Below, in pieces: positions 25,906-38,600 of a stretch of DNA of 64,000 bases. How positions within the stretch are numbered: position 1 is the stretch's first letter; every line of letters starts with the position of its first letter. The translations under genes and the position numbers were made by a program. Under the pieces are notes generated by a model that was not told the DNA's origin, did not search any database, and worked only from the letters and a program-made list of their open reading frames with translations. The stretch comes from Typha latifolia (Eukaryota; Streptophyta; Magnoliopsida; Poales; Typhaceae): assembly GCA_019914945.1 (NCBI GenBank), contig CM034108.1:72001-136000 (forward strand). The letters run 5' to 3'.

Positions 25906-27868
25906 TAATATTACTTGGAAAGAATTTGGATTATGAAAATGAAGCTTTTGCAAAATTTATGCTGAATAAGATAAATCCAAAATCCAAACTATACACTCTC
26001 CTCTTTACTGTTTAACATGAACTGATGAATTTGAAACCATGATGTCCAAAAATGAAAATAAATTATTGAAGAAGAATATAAGATCAATCAAGCAACGGGT
26101 CTACAAAAACAGAAAATGGAGCATCATCATGAATTTCAGATGAAAGAATTACAAGCTGAAGCTACTTTGCTGTGGCACGCTGTGATGCTGTCAAGTATTA
26201 GTACAGAGGACAATATACCATAATATAATGATGTGGCACATTCCAGTGGAAATATCATCAAAGAAAGAAAAAAATAGCTTAAATAATTATGAGCTATTAA
26301 AAGCAAGTTTTCCCTCACTTGCCATGTAAAAGAACCTTGGCGAGAAACAAACCATCCCTGACTTTGTTGAAAATATTATGTATTTAAATATAAATATATT
26401 ATAAACTTTGAGCTTTGGGATTCACATATTATTAATGATGAATTAGTGGTGGAATTAAAAGAGCTCAAAAAATATTTTAATATCATATATTTACTTATTC
26501 AAATTTATGAAGAAAAGTGATTGAAAAATTGATTTTAAAATGACTATCATAGAAATAAAAAAAAGAAAAATAAAAGTTTTGGGCCTTAACAGTGGTACAT
26601 ATTTTGTAGGTAAAGGAATCTAAATGAATCAACACACAAATGCACAGTTAATCCAACAATTTCAACATCCAAAGAACGTTCAGTGTATTTCTGAAACTTG
26701 AGGGACTGAAATGATAGAGACTACATTCCATTATTGAGGCAAATATTAGTAACCACAGTTACATGCACTCTTTCCCTACCAATAACCAATTCACAATTTA
26801 TTAAAAGCTGAGATTCTAGAGGCAAGATGACCATATTATTTCAAATCGTGGACAGGTGACAGTAACCACTCTACAAAAAATAATTACAACATTCAAACAA
26901 ATCAAGATTGACAGAAGATGACGAATGCCATTGGGCTGCTATTCAAACAGCATCCATGAAAAATTGAAATGTCAAACTAGCCAACATTAGCATTGCATCA
27001 AAAATAAGCAGCCGTCAAGTAACAACAAAGAGTTCTGACAGGCAGATACTATCAATATCGTGTGCAGGTCTGTCTTACATTCTTATCTGTTGCTTCTGAA
27101 GAAACTAGCGTTCGCATGTCAAACTTTTGCAAACTTTTAGTTCACCTTCTCATCAAAAAATAAAAGGAAAAAAAGAAAAACGTAAAACAGAAAAAGGCCA
27201 CTTAAAAGTGAACTCTTCTGTAACATTGCAACCTCTTTTTATTTATATGTTCCTTATCATTGCAAACCTGTCAGAAAATTGACCTAAGTTGGTGGACTAA
27301 CATTTCATATAAAGTTGCTAAAGCCACTTACCTAATAATGACAACTCTGGACAAAACTCTCCTGATAATCCTAATTAACAATTTTCAAGATTTAAAAGGA
27401 AAGAAATAAGAATATTACGTCTTTCTTACGATTTCCAGCAATAAATTTATGACATCCAACGAAAATATCATTTCAAGTTTTTTTTTCAATAAAAAAGCCA
27501 TATTTTGGCATTCCAAACTCTCATCGCCATTATCCTCTGATTCCAAAATACCCAGCTGTACGACTGCCACATAGTCAAACATGTCCGTACTGTACTGAGC
27601 AAGACATATTATGTACAAATTTGAAGCTCTTGATGTGCAACCTTTGAAATTATAGTTATGACTTGCTCCGGACCATATGTTGGATCATAAAAAATTGGAA
27701 CTTTACTTGACTGTACAGTAGTGGATTACAGAGAGCCTAATGAAGCAGCTGCTGGATCCAAAATGATGCTATATAATAGGCCTTCAATGTACAGATCACG
27801 TTACATGTCGCAGCAACTGCAAGGAGATATAGAGAAATTGGCCATCAGCTGTATGGTGAACAGCACTA
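25906..27868. other. Intergenic DNA downstream of ERD1 and the MOS14-like gene
   Basis: AT-rich, no supported gene. The stretch 26000-26600 has broken frames resembling retrotransposon gag-type coding, but too decayed to name. The 3' UTR of the MOS14-like gene must end somewhere within 27200-27868. Confidence 0.4.
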
Positions 27869-29588
27869 TCATGTGGGATTTGGAACATTCCGATGGGTCT
27901 CTGCAAAATTCCTAACAATACGCTTTAGGGTCCTTCCCCCTTGTCCTTGCATGTGCCCATGATCAGTTCTACCAGTACCACAGGTCCTGCTATCAAGATA
28001 ATCTGAGGCTGCACTAGCAAGGGCCTTTAGCCACAATGGAACTATCATATCTGCTTCACCTTGCTTTAGATAATCCGAAGGCAGAGATTGAACCTAATGT
28101 CATTCACAAAATCAGTCAGGAATATGTGAAGCAATAAATATAAAGGCATAGCAACATACTGTTGAAGAAAGACTACAATAAGAACAACATGAGAGCTACC
28201 AGTATGGGCACAGCTTGATGTTGTCACCCTAAAATCACAATCCATTTTCTCAACTCTTTCTTGTGTCTCACTTCTATTTGTATCCTTCTGCTTCTACTCT
28301 CTTATAACCCTGTCTACATTGTTATCTACTAGAGTTGGGGGTGTAAACAAGCCGAGCCAAGCCTGAGCAAGCGGCTTTGGCTTTGGCTTGAAATTAATTT
28401 TGAGCTGAGATTTCTGTTCAGGCTCAACTCAGCCATATTCTAGCCGAACTTGACTGTAAAAGAACCAATTTTCAAACTTTAAACGAGCCGAGCCTGAGCA
28501 ATATCAGCTCTCTCATAAATAAACATCTTCTCTCTCCGACACTTTATATGGACAATAGTGCAAACCTTAAGAGGCTTAAGCCAGAGGAACCACTGGATAT
28601 GAAGATGCGTCCTGATGACTTCATTGATATCCGCGATGACAATGGAAGAGCTCGTTTCCATCATGAAGAGCCTCGAGGTGATTGCCATCGCTCCTCCATG
28701 TTCCGAGGAGATCACAGATCCGATGGACTCGTGGGAGACGGATCTAGGGTTTCTTCTAGAGGCATCTGATGATGAGCTCAACCTCTTCCTCAGAATAAAT
28801 GTAAAATCCACCAATAAAAGGACTTGATCTGATCCATATCTGGGGGTAGAACTTTGACATTGATAGGATTGTAATAGTCTTCCCACTCTACGGAAGCAAA
28901 CACTCTATCCAGAATAGTCAAAACTGGATCCTCTTGGACTAGACTAGGTAAACCTTCTGCCAAATATCTTAATCTCTTCCACCTTCAAATCATTCAACAC
29001 ATTATTTGACATCCTTCTTTCTTTGTCCCCATTGATTCTCCCTTTTCTATCATTTACAAATCTTCGGAATTAAAGTCACCTCCAAGCAACCAAAGTCCCC
29101 ATGCCACCCTTTAATTTTTCTCAACTCCTCCTAGAACACTTGTTTCAAATCCCAATCTTGGGGACCATAGACATTTAATAAGGTCCAATTCTTCCCCATC
29201 CTTCTATCCATTTTACAATCCATCATCTTTATACTATTCTCATTGAGGCCAACAATCATTCCCCCAGATAGGCCAAAAGAAGGTAAAGTAAACTAAGACT
29301 TAATTTTGCCAACACCCATAGTTTTTAAGACCCTTCCACTAAATCCTTCATATTTAGTTTCCTGAATGCAAATAAAATCTAGTCGATTCTGTCCAATTAA
29401 CTCTTTGATTGTTTGCCTCTTCTTATGATCATGGATGGCCGTGCCGGTCAGCATGCCCTGTGCCATGCCAGTAATTGGCCAATCCCCAGTTGGCATGCCC
29501 TAGGCACAGCCATTGGTTGAAGGCCACCAGACGAAAATTTAGTGCAGCTCCATGTTTTCAATAATGGATATTGAAATGAAAATGAAAA

Positions 29589-29641
<53 letters not shown>

Positions 29642-32600
29642 GACTGCAGCCATCCACATAAAGAATCCCAACAAAGAACTGCTTTCCATGTTGTTCTCTC
29701 ACAAAGACTGCATAATGCTGCCAATTGCTGCAATACTGTTGCAGATTTGTGCACCTGTTTAAGAAACATGAAAAATAATTAGTGGCTCAATCACATCCAT
29801 AAAGAATATGCCATTAAAAACAAGACTATTAAAATTCATGTCTTAATGTTTATTTAACAACAAATGAAGATATCATGGATAAGTGGTTCACCGCTAAAAT
29901 CAAATATGCTGACGGAATGAAAAGTGGAAATGTTGAAATTTGAAAGACAAATGGAAAATGGAGCCTGTTTGGATGTGAAATTAAAAGTGGCATCAGTAGC
30001 AGTGGGTAAGAGAAATGGAAAGAGGATCTGCTTTGACAAATCGAGAAGTAAAATTTTAACAAAAATTTATCCTTCACTAATGAACAGTAGAATTACAGCT
30101 TCCTATTTACAAAGTTAATACAGAACCAAACTTCTGATAGGAACACAAATCTGGTATCATGATGGTGATGTATGGTCGCAAAGTTACATCCTAGCGATAA
30201 CTTTTAGTTTGAGTTACAGGATTGAGTAGAGCAAGAAATCAGCACGGTAAAATAAAGAATGGCTCCTTTTATTTCCAAAGTAATTTAACAGGAAATATGT
30301 AGGAACTAATTGCCAGAAAGTACTGCACAAAATTGGACATATTGTAACAAGAAAAACATATTCGGGACAGTTTTCCCTTAAAGAGAACTGGATTCGGACA
30401 TATTGTCAAATGGTCAGACACAATTGGACACATCATCAAACCAAATATGACCAAAAAACTTAATGAGTTTTTAACCATACTAAGTCTCCCACTAAATTTC
30501 AATACAGAAATAGTTGACTTCTAAACTTAAATAAGAAATTAGGTGAGTTTTTGCCACGTCAAATTTGGGTATATCCAACTCAGCAAAGTCACTGAACTAG
30601 ATGGCAATTTTTATTAGTAAATTGCTTACCCAGTCGGTGACTTATATGAAAATTACTTTCCTCAATAACTCGTTGATCAGGTAAGTGGCTTATAATAAGT
30701 AAATGCCTTATGTTTAAATAATACGTTGCTTAATAGTTAAGCAACTTATATAATTTCTTCATCGACCTATAATAATAGAAGAATGGGAAAGCCAAAAAAA
30801 ACCTGCTGTCCAGATCAACATGTTCTAGTAAATTGCTTAATTGCTCAAGGATTTACTTATCTACTAAGAAGCCCGGACGCAAACACAGATATGGCACAAT
30901 ATGGATATAGGGATACAACAAATATTGAAAAAATAGGACATGATATGTTTAGGAGACGACAAAATAAATAAATAAATAAAGTATTACATATATTATTGAT
31001 ATGTTTAAAGAAATATTTTTCTAAATTTATAATATAAATAGTCAGGCATGCACAAATTATTAATGAGAGAAAAACAAAATGTACACAATACCACAAAGTC
31101 AAAAATGATAATACTAATACGTGACAATACAATTCAATATTATGAGAATAAATAACTAACTACCATTACTTAACAGCAAATGGCATAGACGAATTTGTGA
31201 TTTTATAATAATTATATTTAATATTAAATTTCTTTGATGCACTAATTTGTGATTGTTGTATTATATTTCTATAATATATGCAGAAATTTTTTACAATAGA
31301 TAATTCTATTATTAATTTTTATAACATATGATAAATCTTATGTCCAAAAGGTGTCTTAAGAGTGTCCAAAAGTGTCCGAGGAGTATTTAAACTTATTCTA
31401 TAATTTCTTAAATATTAGATATGTTGTAGAACTGTTCGTCACCTGTCCAACGAGTGTCATTGTTCGACAGGTATCGAACATGGACATAGCATGCTATTTG
31501 AAATATCCTTACTTCATAGTTTATATAAGAGCAGATCCCTTAGTAATTTTTTTCATTCTTCTTATTGTTGCTTTTTTTTTCTTCATCCAGGTACTCCTTG
31601 CTAGTGGAATCCCAGTCCTCGTGCTCGTCATCATCCTCCTCCCCAATCTTCTTGCTAGTCTCTTGTCCTCAACCCCCGCATTAGGGTTCGTGACATTGGT
31701 TGGAAGAGCTTGCCTTCGTCCTTGTTCTCCACATCTAGGGTTGGCTTGCCGGTCTTGCCAGTGTAGTAGGTAATTTATGTTGTAAATTGTTCCATGTTGA
31801 GAATTATTTTTCTAAAAATGTTCATCAATTATGGAAATCATGTTTACATTATCGTGTATTTTAGTTTTGTATTGTGTAATTTAGGTTTTAAAGTTTATGA
31901 TTTAGGGTGAAAATTTATCTCGCTTGTATAGTATCAAGTTTCTGTTCCCCATTCTTCTTGCTGGTGCAGCAAGTACTTTAGGCTTTAAAATTTTAAATGT
32001 TGTAAATTGTTTTTGTGAAAATGTTCATCAATTATGACAATCACCTTATACTGTATAGATTTGTATGGTGTACATGGGTCTATAAGAGGAAGAAGCTTAC
32101 CTATCTATGATTTATGCACCTAAAGGATAGTTTGGTAATTTAATTATATAATTTGTTTTTTGATACTTTAGTTTGCGACTTGTGTATAATTTTACTACAT
32201 GTATAGTGAGAAGAAAATTTGGCAGTAAACTCAATTTCCATATTACAACTCAATTTCTGCAATTTCTCAACTCAATATCTTTCTGCAATTTTCTCAATTT
32301 TAGTATGGTAAAAAACTCAAAGAACTTCCATGTTACATATTCTCAAACATAACGACCCCTCATTTTGTTAAATTTATGGTCAAGCAATATCTTGTTGCAA
32401 ACAAAACAGCCATATGTAAGAAAACAAACAAAATAGCTCATGCTCAATTTTCCAAAGTCTGAAATTAAAGGCTTACCCTTGACATAGCTGATACACCAAG
32501 TAGAGCATATACCACATTGGATATTAGTCCTTCACCGCAGCGGGATAAAACATGAATTACCACTGAGCTTAGTGATCCTTCAGTTATACAAGCAAGAGAT

Positions 32601-35600
32601 TCTAGCACAGAAGTTAAGCTGACCTCTAGGAAACCTGCAGGCAAGTATGAGCTAGAAAATTTAAAATGATATTGGGGAAACAGAGGTGACAATCTCGTTC
32701 TTTCTAATCTTATCAATGTCAATATGCATTTCAATGTTCATCAAAATTCATCACAAGGATTCTTCAATAAGAAGGTATATCCAAACATTAGAGAAAGATA
32801 ACAAGGTCCAATCATAAAAAATGGCACAAATACAGAACTTGTGGGAAAAGTTAAGACAAAATCAGGCTTATAGCAATATAAGGCTATAATTTATAAATAA
32901 TTGCAGTCCATTCAATTCAAATTGCAAGTTTACGCATGCAGTAACATCTAGTGGATGAAATCATGAAACACAAAAATATCTTTCAGACATTACGCAATTC
33001 ATGCTAGTATGTTCCAGAAGATTTTACTTTACAAGAGACGAGCAGGAGTGTCAAAATAAACGAGCACCTCGATCTCAGCTCCAACCCAGTTTGGGTGCCT
33101 TGAGCTAAGCTGAGCCTAAGCCTTTTTTTAAGGCTCGATTTAAATTTTGAGCCTCAAAATATATTATAACCATTAGATCTTTGATCTAATGGCTACTATT
33201 ATCCTATCTCTATCTAATCATAACCCTAAATCTAAAAAAATCTCCCAGCAAACCCAACGCCCGACTGCTTCCTCCTTTCCTCCTCCTCCTCCTCCATCAA
33301 CCGGCTCTTTTGACCTCTTCTAGTGGCCTCCTCCTCCATCGACGTCAGCCTCCCCACTATTATCATCAGCCTCCACCATCGACGTCGGCCTCCCCACTAT
33401 TATCATCAGCCTCCACCATCGACATCGGCCTCCCCACTATTATCATCAGCCTCCTCGACCATCGTCGTCGGCCTCCTCCTCTATTCATGTCGACCTCCTC
33501 CTCTATTTGTGTCGGCCTCCTCCTCTATCAGCGTTGGCGTCGGCCATCCGGCCTCCATCAACAAACTCTTGTCGCTTCTCCTCTCCATCAGCCTCCTCCT
33601 CCTCCTCCTCCTCCTCCTCTTCCTCCTTCGACTTTCTTATCCTCTTCTAGCCTTGCCTAGTTGCTGTTGTCTCCTCTTCCTCCTTTAACAAGCCGCCGTC
33701 CTAGCCACCTCCTCCTCTAATTAAACTCGGGCTTAGTTTGGGCTGGGCTTGGACTCGGTCTGGCTTGGCTCGAGTTGATCTGAGCAAAGCCTAAACATCT
33801 TTGGAGGGCTTGCTCAGGCTTGACTCATTTACATCCCTAGAGACGAGGAGCTAAGGATAACCTTAGTTAGAAAACAATTAGACAATAATGTATCTAAGAA
33901 TCCATAAAAGGATATATTTCAAATCATCTAATTCAGAGTAGAGAGAAAAAGAAGAAAAGGTAACGTCTAAACTTTAAACAAATAACAATTACTTGAAGAA
34001 AACTAATAAGTACCATATACCACAAAAGTATGACTCTCCACTTCCATCCTATGAAGGAATCATACACGAGTATTCTTTAGTTATCAAATAGCAAGGAATA
34101 TAAACCAAATAATGAGGACTTTTTTGGGCTACAATGGATCTCATTAAATGAAAGATTCAAATTCCAAAATTTTCTACTAGAAAACTTCAGCTACATTTAT
34201 ACAAGACATAACAACCTATAGATTAAATGTAAAAGGTATGGAACTTAGGAAACAGTTTATGATCAAGGCATATAGCACGATGTGATAACTTCTAATTGAA
34301 GAGTCCCAACTTAAGCAATTTTCTCAAACCGGAAGGTCGAAATATGGAAAGGAATACACAAAAACTTACGGATCACTATATCAAGGAAAGCAAGGACAAG
34401 ATACAGAGAGGACATATTAGAATCTAAACCCACTCAGCAGGTAAAACCAAATTTGGATGAACTTGCTGCTAATGATTTGGGTAATTCACAAATTCTTCTC
34501 GTAAATTGTTGTGAGCAGATATCATGCAGGAAATACTAGGTTATTAACTTAATACCAGGTAACCACACCAAATCATTAAGGTCACATTACTGATAAGTGG
34601 AATTTAACTGTGTATGCTGTGCAGGATAAAGAATAGTATTCTACTAACAGGACATATATGACATTGCTGCCAAAGCTGCCATTCGGTGCATTGCTGTACA
34701 GCAAATTGCTGCCTTTTGGAACGACAACTCAAGTAGTGAGCCAGATGCAGCAACAACCTCCTGATTTATACATGAAAAAGAAAAATTGTAGTCATCATTG
34801 CTTCTTAAACGTATAAATCTGTCACAAACATAAATCATATATCAATAAAATTACTGAAAGCAAGAGGTGAGACCTTAGGACAGCAGCGAACAAATGTAGA
34901 AGCAAAGCTAGTGTAAGCTTCAACTAAATCAGGTTCTTGATCACATATGTAGGAAGAATTGAGAGCTGTCACTGATGCAGCAGAGGTTAACCTCTCAAAT
35001 GTGCTGATACATAAAGAACCATATTCTTCTCTATGACCAAATTCTTCAATGACAATAGCAGCTGAAAAGAGTTGAGAGCAAACATATTAACTACAAGAAA
35101 AAAGAGAAATGGAAAAAGTCACTGCAACAATAAATTTTCTGAAATTCTTTGTAGTTAAAATAGATCTGACTCAGGAATCATTAGTAATCGATGTCCCTAA
35201 TTGTCTTTTTTTCATGTTTCAAGTTTTACCCTCTATCTCTGAGACACTCTTTTTCCACTCCTCACACTTCACTAAGGTCATCTGACGGCTAATCTAATGA
35301 GCTTCTTCGGCTACTTTGCACAATCATATGCAGATCTTTCCTAATCTAATATATAAATAAAATATAACTCTTTTAACTTAAAATCAATCGAATCCTAGCA
35401 AAACCTACCTCAAAATACTCTAACAATAAAATCTCCTAAATTTTTAGAAGATTTAACTAAGGTTTCTAGTATCGATATCGTGATTGATATCGACCGTCCA
35501 GAAAAATGATACGTTTAGCCGTGCTGACCGGCATTAGCCGTGCTAGTAATGGCACGGCTCTTGGCACAGGGTGTGCCATTGGCACAACCCCGTGCCGACC

Positions 35601-38600
35601 TGTGCTGGGCTAGCACGGCTGTGTGCCGTTTGTCACAGCCCGGTGCTAGTCATTGTGCCATATGGAGCCATTTTTTTTTAAATTTTCATCAGTCATTATC
35701 AAATCAACTGTTCAATTGATCATTTAGAAGACTTAGATAAAATTGATGATAATGAAACTAGAGATGATAATGATGATGATGATGGTGATGATGATAATAA
35801 TGAGACTCAGTCTGATGGCGGTGATAATGGAGATAAGACATGCGTCCCTGTTACACAACCTTTTCAGAGAGGTATTCTTTTTACAGAGGATTTGAATTTA
35901 TAGGTAGTAAAACATTAGGAGAAGTGTATCCACAGGATGATAAAAGTTTATCATAATTACTATCATATCAATCATACCCACCAAAGCCAAAACACCATTA
36001 TTATACTCTATATTTACAATCTGCATATGTTTATGGTGTGCCTATGCCAGTGCCGTTCATTCCCGTGCATGTACAGTATTCATATCATATCATAGGAGAA
36101 TTGCAAAATTTTTATTTATATGAAGACTATTATGTGTTCAATTATATTATGGAGTGTTTAATCATTAATATTAGTTTTAATGAATGTCTTTAATCATAGT
36201 ATGTGTTGAATAATATTTATATTTAACTGTTGCTTTATCTTTAATAAAATATGTTAGTTACAAAAATAATCTAAAGATAAAACATTATAATGTAGGTTCT
36301 AAACTTTTAATACATATATTTAAACCAAAAACTAAAGATTGACATAGCAAAAACCAAAAATTATTAAAAATATTTTAAATGCGCGCTAGTGGCACGTAGG
36401 GGCGTGCCACTGGCATGCAGAGGTGTGCCACTCGCACACAGAGGTGTGCCATTGGCACAATGGGGCATGCCGACGCGTGCCGCTCGGCACGCCCTGTGCC
36501 GATTGGTACGTGCTGTGCCGATAGTGACATGGCACGACACGTGCTACTAGCACAGCCATCATTGGTTCCTAGTATCGAGATCGTGATCAATATCGACCGT
36601 TTAAAAAAATGATACGTATTAGCCGTATTGGCCACTCGCATTGAATCAAACTATTTTTTAATTCTGTAAAATTATAAATATTATTTAAAAATGCAGAAAA
36701 AATTCTAAAATTTTAGAAAAAATAAGAAAAATAAGAAATAAAAATTAGTCATATATGAAGCCTAAAAACTTAAAAAATATATTAACTTAAAATTTAAACC
36801 TTTAATGAATACCGAGATTTCTCTCTCCCCCTCTCAAAATTCAAAACTTACTAAAAAATTACTCACATAGACAAGGTTCTCATTTTTTTTTACTTCGTCC
36901 CCCTCTCTCTCCTTCTCCCTATCTTTTAGGTTCTTAGCAACTGATGCTGCTGCTTCATTGCAATAGCACCGATCGCTGCTGTAGGTATGCTGCAGCACTT
37001 GTTGCTACTGTGATTGCGTCGCAGCAGCAACAAAAGTCGTTGGATCTACTCGGTGTAGGAAAAGAAAGAGAGAGAATCAGAGAGAAATTAAAAATAAAAA
37101 ACTTCACCCGAGATTGTCGGAGGTCGAGGTCGTCAAATTTTGGGAACTTCTCGGTCGCCGGTGGAAGAGGTGAGAAAGAAGAGACATGCAAGAGAGAAAG
37201 AAAGGAAAGAGAAAGAAAAAGAGGCAGGTTGGGGGGGGGGGGTTTTGGGTCAGATCGGACCCATTCCGACCCGTTTCGAGTCAGATCGACCGATATGGCT
37301 AATCTTGTCCGAAATGGATTGGGTATCAGTCGAAGCGGCTGATACCCCAGTCAAAACTAGCCAATTGGCTAGTTTTAGCTAGGATCAGGATCGGTTAGGG
37401 CCTATCCTACTCTCTGGGAACCTTGAATTTAACCAAATTAGACACTCTAAACTCAAATATAGTCTTTAGGGAAAAAATTCCTCTGAAAACTTATGCTTTG
37501 GCAGTATTTTTGGAGTTGAGACTCTTGAATTTTTTGTTTTCTAGTTGAATGAATTTCTAGAGATTGAATTCCAATCTCAGGGATTCATTACTAGTGTCCT
37601 CCTTTCCTACTTGGCTTAACTCAGTTCGTCTATTTCTTAAAGAGATTGAGTTAGACCTAAAGCCGAAATACAAATGGGTACCTACTTGATGGTGCTGGCC
37701 GATCGACAACTTGGTTTGGTTAGGAATAATGTCACTAGAATGGACCACACAAAAAGAGGTGCTCAAATCAATGAAGTTTAGATCCCAACCACTTTGTTTG
37801 AAGCTTACGTTTGCACTCACTGATAGATAATCTCGACCTTAGTAGGGTTTTTATCTCTTCATCAAGAAGGTTTAAGGCATTAACAAAGCCTGACTACCTA
37901 CCTTTTAGTAGGCCTATTGAACCCGATCAACTCCTTCCTTAAGTATAGGAGGTTGGATTCCTCAGTTGAGGGATCCACGTAGCATGGGATAGCGAACAAA
38001 GTGGCCTCGCTTGTAGAGGTTAAAGTGCTTCTCTCTAGAAACCACTCCTTTCCTTATTTCTGAGAAAAAATGGAAAGAGTCGGAAGCGGGAAATTTAAAC
38101 CCACTTTATCGCTTTGACTTGACACGAACCTCGTTTCCTTAGATAAAAATACATCCAAAAATAAAAACAATCTAATTTGCATTATATGCTATGTAGTTTG
38201 ATTCAGTGCTTTGTTAAAAATCATATTGTTCATTGACTTTGGATCTAACTGAAAATTTTGATAAATTGTTTCAATGTAAACTTGCTTGGAATTAATTGGT
38301 GTGGGCTGGAGATGGACTGGCTTGTTGCCCTTGTGATCCATGAATGCATTCAGTGGTTTAAATTGTTTTCTCCCTTAAGGTTTTCTATACCAGCAGATCT
38401 AACATCACTGCTCATAACTTGTATTTGATTTCTTCAAATGATATGTCTACAAACTTCCATAGAAAAAAAGAGAAGTAATTGCATATTAGTTAAAAGCATT
38501 GTGAATGATTGGTGGTTGAATTTGATTAGTTTATTGACTGAAATTGAACTGAATAAAATCGATTTGGAGTTAGATTGAAAATTTTGTATCAACTTGATTT

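Noticed and set aside
31372..31773. 133-aa hydrophobic open frame on the plus strand
   Set aside because: It sits in an intron on the wrong strand, next to a decayed repeat, and has no family motif; the Leu/Val run reflects T-rich sequence.
33310..33688. Two overlapping open frames of 116 and 121 aa
   Set aside because: Both come from the C/T-rich minisatellite inside a hAT-type element; the Ser/Pro/Leu-rich proteins are repeat artefacts.
36944..37342. 132-aa open frame on the plus strand
   Set aside because: It lies in GA-rich transposon sequence near a poly-G run, with Arg/Glu/Lys low-complexity content and no family resemblance.
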